Assembly: GCF_002736205.1 (NCBI RefSeq)
Contig: NZ_CP024091.1
Location: 2,973,555-3,037,554 of the forward strand
Reading direction: 5' to 3'
Source: Pedobacter ginsengisoli
GTDB taxonomy: Bacteria > Bacteroidota > Bacteroidia > Sphingobacteriales > Sphingobacteriaceae
Length of the DNA: 64,000 nt
A program made the translations under genes and the position numbers. Each line of letters starts with the position of its first letter. Positions within the stretch are counted from its first letter, which is position 1. The notes under the pieces were generated by a model. The model searched no databases, was not told where the DNA came from, and worked only from the letters and a program-made list of their open reading frames with translations. Of the stretch, positions 45,871-55,135 are shown one piece after another.

Positions 45871-45903
45871 AAAAAAGGGTGTACCATTATCATGATACAC
45901 CCT
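45871..45903 (-). terminator. Intrinsic terminator of the ferredoxin gene
   Basis: On the minus strand AGGGTGTA (complement at 45896-45903) pairs with TACACCCT (45876-45883) and a run of T follows. It sits 22 bases beyond the ferredoxin stop. Confidence 0.8.
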
Positions 45904-45925
45904 CATATAAATTAAATTATTATAG

Positions 45926-46276
45926 CTAGTTCTCTTGGTGTAACCAAGCTTTTTTAGCCAATAATTCTTCTTCTGTTTCGCGAACATCTTCGTCATCAAC
46001 ACAGCAATCTACCGGACAAACCGCAGCACATTGAGGTTCATCATGAAAGCCTTTACATTCTGTACACTTATCCGAAACAATATAATAGACCTCGTCAGAT
46101 CCTGCATCCTGTGCAGCTCCCGCATCTATTTGTTTGTCGCCAAAATCGATAATACCATCTAAGTTAGTACCATCAGAAAATCTCCAGGCTGTGCCTGCAT
46201 CATAAATTGCATTATTTGGGCATTCAGGCTCACATGCTCCGCAGTTAATACATTCGTCTGTTATTTTAATAGCCAT
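45926..46276 (-). CDS. 4Fe-4S dicluster ferredoxin
   Basis: The 116-residue protein carries a first cluster motif [12 protein letters not shown] (Cys9, 12, 15, 19) and a second, looser motif ([13 protein letters not shown] and CPVDCC), as in Allochromatium-type 2[4Fe-4S] ferredoxins. It moves electrons in the cytoplasm. It is divergent from the acyl-CoA reductase gene, and their promoter boxes overlap, which suggests joint control. Confidence 0.93.
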   Translation of the reverse strand: MAIKITDECINCGACEPECPNNAIYDAGTAWRFSDGTNLDGIIDFGDKQIDAGAAQDAGSDEVYYIVSDKCTECKGFHDEPQCAAVCPVDCCVDDEDVRETEEELLAKKAWLHQEN

Positions 46277-46304
46277 GTCTTCGTGTAAATCTATTGCTAA
46301 GGGT

Positions 46305-46312
46305 TAACTTTG
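46305..46312 (+). promoter_or_regulatory. -7 box (TAACTTTG) for the acyl-CoA reductase gene
   Basis: TAACTTTG fits TAnnTTTG and ends 41 bases before the ATG at 46354. It overlaps the divergent ferredoxin promoter region. Confidence 0.45.
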
Positions 46313-46317
46313 CAATG

Positions 46318-46325
46318 CAAATATA
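46318..46325 (-). promoter_or_regulatory. -7 box (TATATTTG) for the ferredoxin gene
   Basis: TATATTTG fits TAnnTTTG and ends 41 bases before the ferredoxin ATG at 46276. The two divergent boxes are only five bases apart. Confidence 0.5.
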
Positions 46326-46353
46326 ACACTTAAACTTTAAAATTGTTGGAAAT

Positions 46354-47373
46354 ATGCCAATCCTTACTGCGGAAAAACTAATTATTGCATTAAAAAAACT
46401 TAGCGACTACATGGTCAATCCTGATCTGGAATTTAAAAACCTGATCTGGAGGGCTCAAAACAGCAATGCCTGGTTTACTAAAGATGAGGTTGAAAGAGCC
46501 TTAAATGCCTTGCATAAAATGCTTAACCAGCAAGACCTTGAAACATGGTTTAAAGATATTACAATTAATAAAACCCCTAAAAAAGTTGGGCTTATCCTTG
46601 CCGGAAACATCCCTTTGGTAGGCTTTCATGATATATTGTCTGTATTATCAACAGGAAACATCGCTCTGATTAAACTATCTTCATCGGACGACAAATTACT
46701 ACCTGCCCTACTTGCTCAGCTGATTATTATTGAGCCTGAATTAGCTGACTATATTATTTATGTTGATCGTTTGAAAGATTTTGATGCAGTAATAGCTACT
46801 GGCAGCAATAATACTTCGAGGTATTTTGATTTTTATTTTGGCAAAGTTCCAAACATCATTCGTAAAAATAGAAATAGTGTTGCTGTTCTATCCGGACAGG
46901 AAACTCCATCGGAAATTGCATCTCTTGGTCATGATATTTTTGATTACTTCGGATTGGGTTGCAGAAATGTTTCTAAATTATTTATCCCTGAAGATTATAA
47001 TATTAAAAATCTTTTTGAACCAATTGAACATTTCAAAGAAATTATTAATCATTTTAAATACAACAACAATTACGATTACAACAAGTCTATTTATCTGGTA
47101 AATATGGCTGAGCATTACGACAATGGTTTCTTACTGTTAAAGGAAGACCCTGGAATGTCTTCTCCGCTGGCTGTATTGTATTATGAACGATACAAGAATA
47201 TCGAAGATGTTGCAGCTAAATTACAGGCAGAAGAAGAGAACATTCAATGTGTGGTAAGTAATGTGCCTTTTGAATTAAAAACCGATGTACTAGGATTTGG
47301 GGAGAGCCAGATTCCAAAACTTTGGGATTATGCAGACAATGTAAATACCATAGATTTTTTGAGTTCGATATAA
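46354..47373 (+). CDS. Acyl-CoA reductase (LuxC-like)
   Basis: The 339-residue protein resembles the LuxC/acyl-CoA reductase family: KKVGLILAGNIPLVGFHD is the conserved start of the fold, ATGSNNTSRYFDFYFGK and the reactive-Cys region FGLGCRNVSKLF follow. LuxC makes fatty aldehyde from acyl-CoA or acyl-enzyme with NADPH. No luxD, luxE or luciferase gene is nearby, so luminescence is not implied. In Bacteroidota this gene often pairs with a ferredoxin, as here. Substrate unknown. Confidence 0.82.
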   Translation: MPILTAEKLIIALKKLSDYMVNPDLEFKNLIWRAQNSNAWFTKDEVERALNALHKMLNQQDLETWFKDITINKTPKKVGLILAGNIPLVGFHDILSVLSTGNIALIKLSSSDDKLLPALLAQLIIIEPELADYIIYVDRLKDFDAVIATGSNNTSRYFDFYFGKVPNIIRKNRNSVAVLSGQETPSEIASLGHDIFDYFGLGCRNVSKLFIPEDYNIKNLFEPIEHFKEIINHFKYNNNYDYNKSIYLVNMAEHYDNGFLLLKEDPGMSSPLAVLYYERYKNIEDVAAKLQAEEENIQCVVSNVPFELKTDVLGFGESQIPKLWDYADNVNTIDFLSSI

Positions 47374-47431
47374 GCAAATTAATTGTTTAAAATACAGTGA
47401 ATAAGCATTATATTGTATTGCTTAAATTACT

Positions 47432-49354
47432 GTGTTGACCAAGGGGTACATAAAAATTATTGCTCTATTTTTAATTTTTACCTTTAATGCTGCAAAGGTT
47501 AAGGCACAGGTATGTACCGGTTCATTGGGAGATCCGGTAGTAAATATAGATTTTGGAAGGGGAAGTGATGATGCTGGCCCTGATCCCGGTTTAAGTACTT
47601 ACACCTATGTAAGTCATAGAAATGTTCGGGATGGTGACTATACCATAGCAAAAACCACGCTGGCAATGAATGCGAACTGGTATACAGTAACCAATCATAC
47701 TCCAAACGATCCAGACGGTTATATGATGGTTGTGAATGCGGATCGCAATAGGGGCGTTTTTTTTGAAACAATAGTCCAGACTGACCTTTGTGCAAATACC
47801 AAATATGAGTTTGCGGCTTGGCTGTTTAATATGCTCGACTATAATGGACTAAAACCAAACATCACATTCGTTGTATCCGATATGAACGGCAATGTACTAC
47901 GTTCATACGACACTGGGGATATTCCAGACCAGAACAACAATTGGCGACAGTATGGTTTCATCTTTCAAACCACAACAGCTACCCGTGTAAAGATCACAAT
48001 GATCAACAACGTTTTTAATGAAAGAGATGCCGGAGGCAATGACATAGTAATAGATGACATTACTTTCAGGGCATGCGGACCAGACATTAAGGCTGGGGTA
48101 GGCAGCAATTTTAACCGGATTCAGGATATTTGCCTGGGAGCAAATGCCAACTTAAACTTATCAAGCCAGATAGCGGGTTCAGAAACGTTCCGTTTTCAGT
48201 GGCAAAAACAAACTGATGGCATCTGGTCTGATATTGCAGGAGCTACCGACCCATCAAACTATAATGTGCAAATTCCTAATGCAAGTCTGGGTTCATACAA
48301 TTATAGACTGACCGCTGCAGAACCAGGAAACTTTAATTCTCAGGGTTGTCGTACGGCTTCCGAAACCATAACCATCAGAGTTAATCCTCCGCCAGTAGTA
48401 AATCCCATAAGTAATGGGCCTATATGCGTAGGAGACGCAATTATGTTACATGTAGAGAATGAAGGCACTTATATATGGCGAAGGCCTGATGGCACAGAAT
48501 TTTCCAGGGAAAAGTCCCCCTCAATCCTAAATGCTACCACTAGTATGTCTGGCTCCTATAGCGTTACAGTAAACTACCTTGGATGTGAAGTTACCGCTGA
48601 AGTGGCCGTAGATGTTATTCCACCACCCCAGCCCAACGTAGGAAACCCAGCCCCTCAGATTTGTGCAGGAACAAGCGTTCAGTTAAATGCATCTGGAGGC
48701 ACAAGCTATAAGTGGTCTCCGGAAACCGGGCTGTCTGATCCTAATATAGCCAACCCTATAGCTTCACCAGCTGTGACTACCCTATATACCGTACAGGTAA
48801 CAAGAGGTACCTGCTACAGAGAAGCCCAGGTAAATGTGATTGTCAATAAAGTTCCTACGGCTGATGCAGGTCCTGATAAAAAAATATTGCAGGGATATGA
48901 TGTCAAACTAAATGGAAAAGCTTCTGGTGATGGGATACGCTATTTCTGGACTCCCGCTCTCGATATTGATGACGCAAATTCACTTAACCCCAAAGTATCG
49001 CCAAAAGAAGATACCAATTACATTCTGAACGTGGTATCAGATCTGGGTTGTGAAACTGCCTTAGATACGGTATTTGTAAAGGTTTATCCAAAGCTAATTG
49101 CTCCAAATGCTTTTAGCCCAAATGGCGATAATATTAATGACAGCTGGAATATTACCGCCATTGATGCTGTTGAGAGCCCGGTAGTTAAAGTAATGAATCG
49201 TTACGGGAACCTTGTTTTTGAAAGCACGGGATATGAAAAGCCATGGGATGGAAAATATAGAAATGAGGACGTTCCTGTGGGCGTATACTACTATATTATT
49301 GATCTAAAAAATGGCATGAAACCTATAACCGGATCTCTTACCGTGATTAGATAA
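47432..49354 (+). CDS. Secreted Ig-like repeat protein with T9SS type B sorting domain
   Basis: The 640-residue protein has a signal peptide (ends near residue 25, AKVKAQ), a discoidin/galactose-binding-like N-terminal part (about 28-215), then Ig- or PKD-like repeats (about 290-550: VNPPPVVNPISNGPICVG, PQICAGTSVQLNASGG, AGPDKKILQGYDVKLNG). It ends with the type B C-terminal sorting domain (FSPNGDNINDSWNI to the end). Type IX secretion would deliver it to the cell surface or outside. The start is GTG at 47432, inside the 3' arm of a small hairpin (47394-47433). Confidence 0.87.
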   Translation: MLTKGYIKIIALFLIFTFNAAKVKAQVCTGSLGDPVVNIDFGRGSDDAGPDPGLSTYTYVSHRNVRDGDYTIAKTTLAMNANWYTVTNHTPNDPDGYMMVVNADRNRGVFFETIVQTDLCANTKYEFAAWLFNMLDYNGLKPNITFVVSDMNGNVLRSYDTGDIPDQNNNWRQYGFIFQTTTATRVKITMINNVFNERDAGGNDIVIDDITFRACGPDIKAGVGSNFNRIQDICLGANANLNLSSQIAGSETFRFQWQKQTDGIWSDIAGATDPSNYNVQIPNASLGSYNYRLTAAEPGNFNSQGCRTASETITIRVNPPPVVNPISNGPICVGDAIMLHVENEGTYIWRRPDGTEFSREKSPSILNATTSMSGSYSVTVNYLGCEVTAEVAVDVIPPPQPNVGNPAPQICAGTSVQLNASGGTSYKWSPETGLSDPNIANPIASPAVTTLYTVQVTRGTCYREAQVNVIVNKVPTADAGPDKKILQGYDVKLNGKASGDGIRYFWTPALDIDDANSLNPKVSPKEDTNYILNVVSDLGCETALDTVFVKVYPKLIAPNAFSPNGDNINDSWNITAIDAVESPVVKVMNRYGNLVFESTGYEKPWDGKYRNEDVPVGVYYYIIDLKNGMKPITGSLTVIR

Positions 49355-49402
49355 ATACATGATATGCCATATTTATCGATTTGAAATACTATTTTTGACC
49401 TG

Positions 49403-49606
49403 ATGTATGTTATTAAAGTAAAAGGCATTGCCAAGATCCCTGATTATGTACAATTAAGGGATGATAAATTTACCCTATTGGCTTACTTTAGGGTAGACAG
49501 GCCTGATAAATCACTTGAGAAATTAGGCTTCGGTGATAAATTGCCTTACATTATGAATTTTGTAAATGATTTGCCTTTTGGACAAATTGCTAAAATAGAT
49601 ATTTAA
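49403..49606 (+). CDS. Small conserved protein upstream of ftsE
   Basis: The 67-residue protein is soluble with mixed charge (YVIKVKGIAKIPDYVQLRDD). I do not recognise a domain. Only two bases separate its stop from the ftsE-like ATG, so it is surely cotranscribed. Small homologues beside ftsE are common in Bacteroidota, from memory. Confidence 0.7.
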   Translation: MYVIKVKGIAKIPDYVQLRDDKFTLLAYFRVDRPDKSLEKLGFGDKLPYIMNFVNDLPFGQIAKIDI

Positions 49607-49608
49607 AA

Positions 49609-50292
49609 ATGACAGGAAACGCAGTTATAAATCTAAAGAATGTAGATGTATTTCAACAAAAACACCTGGTTTTATCAGATGTAAATTTAAATGTTGATAA
49701 GGGGGAATTCGTTTTTTTAATTGGTCAAACCGGTTCCGGTAAAAGTAGTTTGCTTAAAATCATTTACGGAGATCTTCATATTGGTAACGGCAATGGCCAA
49801 ATAGCTGGTTTTGATTTAAAAAATCTTGCAATTAAAGATGTTCCCTTTTTACGCAGGAAATTAGGTATTGTATTTCAGGATTTCCAATTACTTACAGACA
49901 GAACTATTGAAAAAAACCTGGAGTTTGTATTAAAGGCTACCGGATGGAAAGATCAGGCCTTAATTGAAGAACGCATTAAAGATGTTCTTGAAAAGGTAGG
50001 TTTACGATCGAAGATCAGAAAAATGCCTCATGAGCTTTCAGGTGGCGAGCAACAACGCGTTGTGATTGCACGTGCATTATTAAATAATCCTGAAATAATA
50101 CTTGCTGATGAGCCTACAGGAAACTTAGATCCTGATACATCAGAAGAAATAGTAATGTTGCTTAGGCAAATTAGTCAGAGTGGAACTGCTGTACTTATGG
50201 CTACCCATGATTATCATATTATAAGAACCTTCCCTTCAAGAATCATTAAATGTGAAGGAGGTATTGTTCATGAAGATGCAGAAATTGTTTAA
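49609..50292 (+). CDS. ftsE: ABC transporter ATP-binding protein, FtsE-like
   Basis: The 227-residue ATPase has Walker [13 protein letters not shown] (about 37-48), ABC signature [15 protein letters not shown], Walker [14 protein letters not shown] and the His switch in ATHDYH. It is closest in feel to FtsE, which with the membrane protein FtsX controls peptidoglycan hydrolases at the division site. No ftsX gene lies in this window, so a LolD-like role is a possible alternative. Confidence 0.82.
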   Translation: MTGNAVINLKNVDVFQQKHLVLSDVNLNVDKGEFVFLIGQTGSGKSSLLKIIYGDLHIGNGNGQIAGFDLKNLAIKDVPFLRRKLGIVFQDFQLLTDRTIEKNLEFVLKATGWKDQALIEERIKDVLEKVGLRSKIRKMPHELSGGEQQRVVIARALLNNPEIILADEPTGNLDPDTSEEIVMLLRQISQSGTAVLMATHDYHIIRTFPSRIIKCEGGIVHEDAEIV

Positions 50293-50332
50293 ATATCAAA
50301 ATCTGACAAAACATTCCTTTTAAGTCATTTGC

Positions 50333-50358
50333 GTCAGTTTATCTTAAATAAAACTGAC
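50333..50358 (+). promoter_or_regulatory. Inverted repeat with CTGACA half-sites upstream of grpE
   Basis: GTCAGTTT (50333-50340) faces AAACTGAC (50351-50358), with further CTGACA-like copies nearby (50303 onward) and TGACTG after it. It could be a terminator for ftsE or a heat-shock regulator site for grpE-dnaJ. No T-run follows. Confidence 0.3.
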
Positions 50359-50420
50359 ACCATGACTGATATATTTCATTGGCAAAACTTTTGAGTTTAC
50401 AATCAAAATTCTACTATACC

Positions 50421-51020
50421 ATGTTTAGCAAGAAGAAAAAGAACGAGAATACTGATCCAATTGTGAAAAATAACGCTGAAGAGCAGATGAATAATACCGA
50501 AGATCAAATAAATACTGAAGAGACAACTGTAGAAAATCCGGTTGCCGAAACCGAAGTTGCACCCGAGCTATCAGCTGAAGAAAAATTACAACAGGAAAAT
50601 GCAGCATTAAATGATAAATACCTGCGATTGTTTGCTGAATTTGACAATTACAAACGTCGTACTCAAAAAGAACGTGTAGAGCTTTTACAAACTGCCGGAA
50701 AAGATGTAGTAATTTCATTATTACCTGTGTTAGATGATTTTGATCGTGCAAATAAGGCAATAGAGACTGCTACTGATATAAATCCAATTCGCGAAGGTGT
50801 TGCATTGGTACATAATAAGCTAAAAAGTATTTTAGCTCAAAAGGGATTAAAAGAAATTGAAAGCATTAATACTGTTTTTGATACTGACAACCATGAGGCT
50901 ATTACTAAAATACCTGCGCCTAGTGAAGAGTTAAAAGGAAAAGTAATGGATGAATTAGAGAAAGGCTACACTTTGAATGATAAAGTGATCCGCTTTGCTA
51001 AAGTTGTAGTGGGTAGTTAA
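50421..51020 (+). CDS. grpE: Nucleotide exchange factor GrpE
   Basis: About 200 residues from the ATG at 50421 ([13 protein letters not shown]), the family-like start; an earlier in-frame ATG would add 14 hydrophobic residues. A variable acidic N-terminus (to about 70) leads into a long helix ([29 protein letters not shown]) and a C-terminal beta domain (about 145-200, ending [16 protein letters not shown]). GrpE releases ADP from DnaK. Four bases precede dnaJ, forming a chaperone operon. Confidence 0.95.
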   Translation: MFSKKKKNENTDPIVKNNAEEQMNNTEDQINTEETTVENPVAETEVAPELSAEEKLQQENAALNDKYLRLFAEFDNYKRRTQKERVELLQTAGKDVVISLLPVLDDFDRANKAIETATDINPIREGVALVHNKLKSILAQKGLKEIESINTVFDTDNHEAITKIPAPSEELKGKVMDELEKGYTLNDKVIRFAKVVVGS

Positions 51021-51024
51021 AATT

Positions 51025-52191
51025 ATGAGTAAGAAAGATTTTTATGATGTACTTGGTGTAACCAAAAGCGCATCTGCCGAAGAAATTAAAAAGGCTTATC
51101 GAAAACTGGCCATTAAATTTCACCCTGATAAAAATCCTGGTGATAAAGCTGCCGAGGATAGCTTTAAAGAAGCTGCCGAAGCTTATGAGATTTTAAGTAA
51201 TCCGGAAAAGAAACAACGTTATGACCATTATGGCCATGCCGGTGTTGGTGGAGCATCAGGCGGCGGATATGGCGGTGGTGGAATGAACATGGAAGATATC
51301 TTCAGTCAGTTTGGAGATATTTTTGGTGGCGGCGGTGGTAGCCCTTTCGAAAGCTTTTTTGGAGGGGGAGGTCAGCAATCGCGCGGTGGCCGACGTGTTG
51401 CCAAAGGAACCAACCTTCGCATCAAAGTAAAACTTACTCTTGAAGAAATTGCCAACGGCACAGAGAAAAAAATCAAAGTAAATAAACAAATTAGCTGTAA
51501 AACATGCGACGGAACAGGAGCTAAAGACCGCTCTTCTGTAAGTACATGCAAAACCTGTGGTGGAAGTGGAGCCGTTCGTAGAGTAACCAACACTATTCTT
51601 GGCCAGATGCAAACCAGCTCTACCTGCCCTACTTGTAACGGTAGCGGACAGCAAATTACAGCTAAATGTACATCTTGTCATGGTGATGGTATAGTTCGTG
51701 GTGAAGAAACCATTACTATCAATATCCCTGCTGGTGTAAGTGACGGCATGCAATTAAGTATGAGTGGAAAAGGTAATGCTGCCCCTAGCGGTGGTATCCC
51801 CGGAGATCTGATCATCCTGATTGAAGAAATACCTCATGAAACTTTAAAACGTGAAGGAAATAATGTGGTCTATGATTTACATGTTTCTATCATTGATGCA
51901 GCATTAGGCTATAGTGCCGAAGTTCCAACTATTGATGGTAAAGCAAAAATCAAAATTGAACCAGGTACCCAAAGCGGAAAATTATTGCGCTTAAAAGGTA
52001 AAGGTATTCCTGAAATCAATTCATATCACAGAGGCGATGAGATTATCCATGTAAACATATGGACTCCAAAGGCTTTAAGCTCAGAAGAAAGAAGCATGCT
52101 TGAAAAATTAAGAGAGTCTCCTAATTTCAAACCACAACCTGGTAAACATGATAAGAGTTTCTTTGAGAAAATGAAGGAATATTTCGAATAA
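51025..52191 (+). CDS. dnaJ: Molecular chaperone DnaJ
   Basis: The 388-residue Hsp40 has a J-domain (HPD at 33-35), a Gly/Phe-rich linker with glycine runs (about 75-125), four CxxCxGxG zinc-finger repeats ([32 protein letters not shown]; about 155-225) and two C-terminal substrate-binding domains. It stimulates the DnaK ATPase and presents unfolded substrates. It is the last gene of the operon and is followed by a strong terminator. Confidence 0.98.
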   Translation: MSKKDFYDVLGVTKSASAEEIKKAYRKLAIKFHPDKNPGDKAAEDSFKEAAEAYEILSNPEKKQRYDHYGHAGVGGASGGGYGGGGMNMEDIFSQFGDIFGGGGGSPFESFFGGGGQQSRGGRRVAKGTNLRIKVKLTLEEIANGTEKKIKVNKQISCKTCDGTGAKDRSSVSTCKTCGGSGAVRRVTNTILGQMQTSSTCPTCNGSGQQITAKCTSCHGDGIVRGEETITINIPAGVSDGMQLSMSGKGNAAPSGGIPGDLIILIEEIPHETLKREGNNVVYDLHVSIIDAALGYSAEVPTIDGKAKIKIEPGTQSGKLLRLKGKGIPEINSYHRGDEIIHVNIWTPKALSSEERSMLEKLRESPNFKPQPGKHDKSFFEKMKEYFE

Positions 52192-52210
52192 TAATTAAAT
52201 AGTTTTTATA

Positions 52211-52242
52211 AAAAGCCATCCTTTCCGGATGGCTTTTTTTTT
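52211..52242 (+). terminator. Intrinsic terminator of grpE-dnaJ
   Basis: AAAAGCCATCC pairs with GGATGGCTTTT around a 5-base loop, ending in nine T. Confidence 0.95.
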
Positions 52243-52269
52243 GCACTTTTACCTTAAAATACACCCTTA

Positions 52270-53178
52270 ATGAGAGCTGCAGTTATTGATCTTGGTACTA
52301 ATACCTTCCACCTTATAATAGCAGATATATCTGATGCTAACGTTCAGATCATCTATAAAACAAATGTTCCGGTTAGGCTTGGCCAGGGACGAATTAATGA
52401 AAACATCATTATCCCGGAAGCATTTGAGCGTGGAGTTGAAACACTAAAAATCTTTAAACAACAAATTGATAAGTATAAGGCCCAGCAAACAGTAGCTGTC
52501 GCCACTTCGGCAGTAAGAAGCGCCACCAATGGAAAGGATTTTGTTGATGCCGTAAGGAAAAATGCCAGTATTAATATACAGGTTATTGATGGTGATAAAG
52601 AAGCTGAATACATTTATAACGGAGTAAAAGCTACAGGCATAATCAATGGCACATCATTGATTATGGATATAGGTGGTGGAAGCACTGAATTTATAATCTG
52701 CGACAATAATAAACTATTGTGGAAGAAAAGCTATAACATAGGTGCTGCCAGGTTAATGCAGGCTTATTTCCATTCTGATCCAATTAGTGAGCAAGATAAA
52801 TCTGCTATAATTAATCATTTAAACAATGAACTAACCGATTTAAAAGAAGCTTGTATATTATTTAAGCCTAATCATCTAATAGGATCTGCAGGAGCTTTTG
52901 AGACCTTTGCCGGCATGCTTTTAAAAGAAGACATTGAAATAAAGAATATAAAATCCGCATCTATAGCATTTACCACTTACAATAGCCTATCTGAAAAGCT
53001 AATTGCATCTACACACGCAGAACGAGAAAACATGCCTGACCTGATAGAATTAAGGGTAGATATGATAGTTATTGCCGCGATTCTTACAAATCATATTCTA
53101 TCAATGTCTGAGATTAAAGAGATTAGCCTGTCTACCTACGATTTAAAAATGGGTGTTCTATATTCCTTTGCAGATTAA
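52270..53178 (+). CDS. Ppx/GppA family phosphatase
   Basis: The 302-residue protein has the actin-like ATPase fold of exopolyphosphatases: first phosphate loop VIDLGTNTFHLII (about 5-17), second loop MDIGGGSTEFI (about 133-143), and conserved SAVRSATNG. It is shorter than E. coli Ppx and lacks its C-terminal HD domain, matching the short form. It cleaves polyphosphate or pppGpp. Its 3' end overlaps the convergent maf gene by four bases. Confidence 0.9.
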   Translation: MRAAVIDLGTNTFHLIIADISDANVQIIYKTNVPVRLGQGRINENIIIPEAFERGVETLKIFKQQIDKYKAQQTVAVATSAVRSATNGKDFVDAVRKNASINIQVIDGDKEAEYIYNGVKATGIINGTSLIMDIGGGSTEFIICDNNKLLWKKSYNIGAARLMQAYFHSDPISEQDKSAIINHLNNELTDLKEACILFKPNHLIGSAGAFETFAGMLLKEDIEIKNIKSASIAFTTYNSLSEKLIASTHAERENMPDLIELRVDMIVIAAILTNHILSMSEIKEISLSTYDLKMGVLYSFAD

Positions 53179-53744
53179 AAAGCAACCAGGGCTTTATACA
53201 GTTTTTCTGTTGGCAAGCCCATTACATTTGTATAAGAACCAATAATCTTATCAACAGCTACCAGACCTATCCAATCCTGAATACCATAAGCACCTGCTTT
53301 ATCAAAAGGATTAAAATTAGTGATATAAAATTCAATCTGCTCTGCGGTTAACGGATTAAAAAATACTTCAGTAACATCGTAAAAGGAATGTGTTTTACCG
53401 GCATGGACAATACTAACCCCTGTATAAACCTGATGATTTGTGCCTGAAAGTTTGCTTAGCATTTCTGTAGCGTGGGTAGCATCTTCAGGTTTACCTAATA
53501 TTTCGTTATTATAGGCAACAATGGTATCAGCGGTAACTACAATGCTTTCATTACTAATATCAGCAAATGCTGCGGCCTTCTTTTCGGCAATATAAATTGC
53601 AATTTCTGCTGGTAATAAATCCTCCGGATAGCTTTCATCCACATCCTTTAAAACTACTTTAAAATCAAGATTCATAGATTTCATCAATTCCTGTCTTCTT
53701 GGAGATTTTGAGGCGAGTATTATCGGAAGTTTCTGCTTGTACAT
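53175..53744 (-). CDS. maf: Maf family nucleotide pyrophosphatase
   Basis: About 189 residues from the ATG at 53744, with LILASKSPRRQELM-like start (PIILASKSPRRQELMKSMNL), substrate loop DVDESYPE, VVTADTIVAYNNEILGKP and KAGAYGIQDW. Maf enzymes hydrolyse non-canonical nucleoside triphosphates; the motif set fits the YhdE dTTP/UTP type. An earlier ATG at 53780 would read through a -7 box (53759-53766), so the inner start is preferred. Confidence 0.9.
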   Translation of the reverse strand: MYKQKLPIILASKSPRRQELMKSMNLDFKVVLKDVDESYPEDLLPAEIAIYIAEKKAAAFADISNESIVVTADTIVAYNNEILGKPEDATHATEMLSKLSGTNHQVYTGVSIVHAGKTHSFYDVTEVFFNPLTAEQIEFYITNFNPFDKAGAYGIQDWIGLVAVDKIIGSYTNVMGLPTEKLYKALVAF

Positions 53745-53758
53745 AAATAAAATTTGTC

Positions 53759-53766
53759 CAAAAATA
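53759..53766 (-). promoter_or_regulatory. -7 box (TATTTTTG) for maf
   Basis: TATTTTTG fits TAnnTTTG and ends 14 bases before the ATG at 53744. It supports the shorter start. Confidence 0.4.
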
Positions 53767-53814
53767 ATAAAAGCGGCCATACACCGCTTCTATTATTTTT
53801 AAATCTTTCTATAA

Positions 53815-54216
53815 TTATTGACCTCCGCCGTTACCTTCTTGTCTTTTTTTCATAGCTTCTTTTCTTTCCTCTTTCCAGGTAGTATAAGCTTTTTTCTGAT
53901 CATCATTTAATAAGGCACTAATTTTAGCATCACTTTCCTCATTAGATTTTACCATTGCGGCCCTCATTGCATCTCTATCTCCCGCAGCATCTTCACGTAA
54001 TTTTTTCATTCCCTCGGCTTGCTCCAGATATATGGCAGAAACTTTGGTTTGCTGATCTGCTGTAAGGCTTAACTTTTTAGTAAGCATCTCAGTATTTCTT
54101 TTTGCTCTTTCTTCAGGTGTTCCGCCTCTGCGACCACCATTTCCCTGACCTTGTTGTGCTTGTGCAAATGTTACCACACTGAATAACAATCCGCAGATAA
54201 TCAATAATTTTTTCAT
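53815..54216 (-). CDS. Spy/CpxP-like periplasmic protein
   Basis: The 133-residue protein has a signal peptide (cleavage near FAQAQQ, about residue 21) followed by a Gly/Arg-rich segment (GQGNGGRRGG) and a long charged helical part (LTADQQTKVSAIY; LLNDDQKKAYTTWKEER) and a second Gly tail. This resembles small periplasmic ATP-independent chaperones (Spy/CpxP superfamily) seen in Bacteroidota. Identity of the exact family is not certain. Confidence 0.75.
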   Translation of the reverse strand: MKKLLIICGLLFSVVTFAQAQQGQGNGGRRGGTPEERAKRNTEMLTKKLSLTADQQTKVSAIYLEQAEGMKKLREDAAGDRDAMRAAMVKSNEESDAKISALLNDDQKKAYTTWKEERKEAMKKRQEGNGGGQ

Positions 54217-54330
54217 ACTTTTTTACTTTTTAATGGTTACAAAGCTTTCAGCTTCGGTTTTGTAAAAAATTAGAGTATGAACCCAAGAATAGGTTTAATC
54301 TAAAAATCGTAACATAATTGTTGCAGATTA

Positions 54331-54858
54331 TTACTTGCCTGAATCGGCTGCTGATGGGTTCTCATCGAACCATTTCTGCTGTACTTTAAGTACCTTTTCC
54401 ACAATATCGCGAACTGCGGTTTTCCCCCCTGGGTATGGCGAAACATATTCTGAAATAGCTTTTATTTCAGGAACAGCATCTGAAGGGCATGTTGGAAGCC
54501 CTGCCAGTTGCATTACCTTAAGATCGGGAATATCATCTCCCATATACAACACTTCACTGGCAGTGAGATTGTATTTGGTTAGAAGAGAGCTAAATACTTC
54601 TACCTTATCTGAAACACCCAGAAATACTTCGGCAATGCCTAAACCTTCAAAACGTCTTTGCATTGCCAAACCCTTACCTCCAGAGATTATACAAATGAGA
54701 TATCCCCGTTTTACGGCTAACTGTAAAGCATAACCATCCTTAATATTAAATGTACGCAGAAACTCTCCACTATCTGATGCTATAATATCACCATTGGTAA
54801 GTACACCATCCACATCAAAAATAAGGGTGGTAATCTCTTTAAGCTTCTGCAGAAACAT
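54331..54858 (-). CDS. kdsC: KdsC-type HAD phosphatase (3-deoxy-D-manno-octulosonate 8-phosphate phosphatase)
   Basis: The 175-residue enzyme has the HAD motif FDVDGVLTNGD (DxD at about 14-16), a segment RTFNIKDGYALQLAVKRG with the family's DG(F/Y), and MGDDIPDLKVM with the acidic metal ligands. It removes phosphate from KDO-8-P, giving KDO for lipopolysaccharide. Compact KdsC without cap domain. It follows iscX by 6 bases and ends the run that starts at ccmE. Confidence 0.9.
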   Translation of the reverse strand: MFLQKLKEITTLIFDVDGVLTNGDIIASDSGEFLRTFNIKDGYALQLAVKRGYLICIISGGKGLAMQRRFEGLGIAEVFLGVSDKVEVFSSLLTKYNLTASEVLYMGDDIPDLKVMQLAGLPTCPSDAVPEIKAISEYVSPYPGGKTAVRDIVEKVLKVQQKWFDENPSAADSGK

Positions 54859-54864
54859 ATCTTA

Positions 54865-55107
54865 TTAATCTTGATTATCTCTCCATTCGTAAACCCAGGC
54901 CGACTGAATTTGCTCCAAATGACCTTCGCTACTTTCTTCTCTGGTGCCTTTAAAATTAGGTAATTCCAATACCCATTCTATTAACTCAGTAAATCTGATG
55001 CGATATATTTTAGCTTCGTTAAAATCATCACCAAATTTCTCATACAACTCCTGGGCTATATCTTCATGGTCATTCCAGTATATTGGTAAAGCAAATTTAT
55101 CTTGCAT
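54865..55107 (-). CDS. iscX: Fe-S cluster assembly protein IscX
   Basis: The 80-residue acidic protein matches IscX in length and pattern (YWNDHEDIAQELYEKFGD; IRFTELIEWVLELPNF; LEQIQSAWVYEW). IscX binds IscS and iron and tunes cluster assembly. Its immediate neighbour is an adrenodoxin-type ferredoxin, another ISC component, 28 bases away. Confidence 0.88.
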   Translation of the reverse strand: MQDKFALPIYWNDHEDIAQELYEKFGDDFNEAKIYRIRFTELIEWVLELPNFKGTREESSEGHLEQIQSAWVYEWRDNQD

Positions 55108-55135
55108 GTTTCTGTATAATTTATTGTTTTATTAA

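Noticed and set aside
46354..47373. Luminescence gene cluster suggested by the LuxC-like protein
   Set aside because: No luxA, B, D or E homologues nearby; this family is widespread in non-luminous Bacteroidota.
51270..51390. Short repeats in dnaJ that look like a repeat array
   Set aside because: They encode the Gly/Phe-rich linker; there are no spacers and no CRISPR array in the window.
51256..51753. Minus-strand frame opposite dnaJ
   Set aside because: It arises from the Gly-rich and Cys-rich repeat codons of dnaJ read in reverse.
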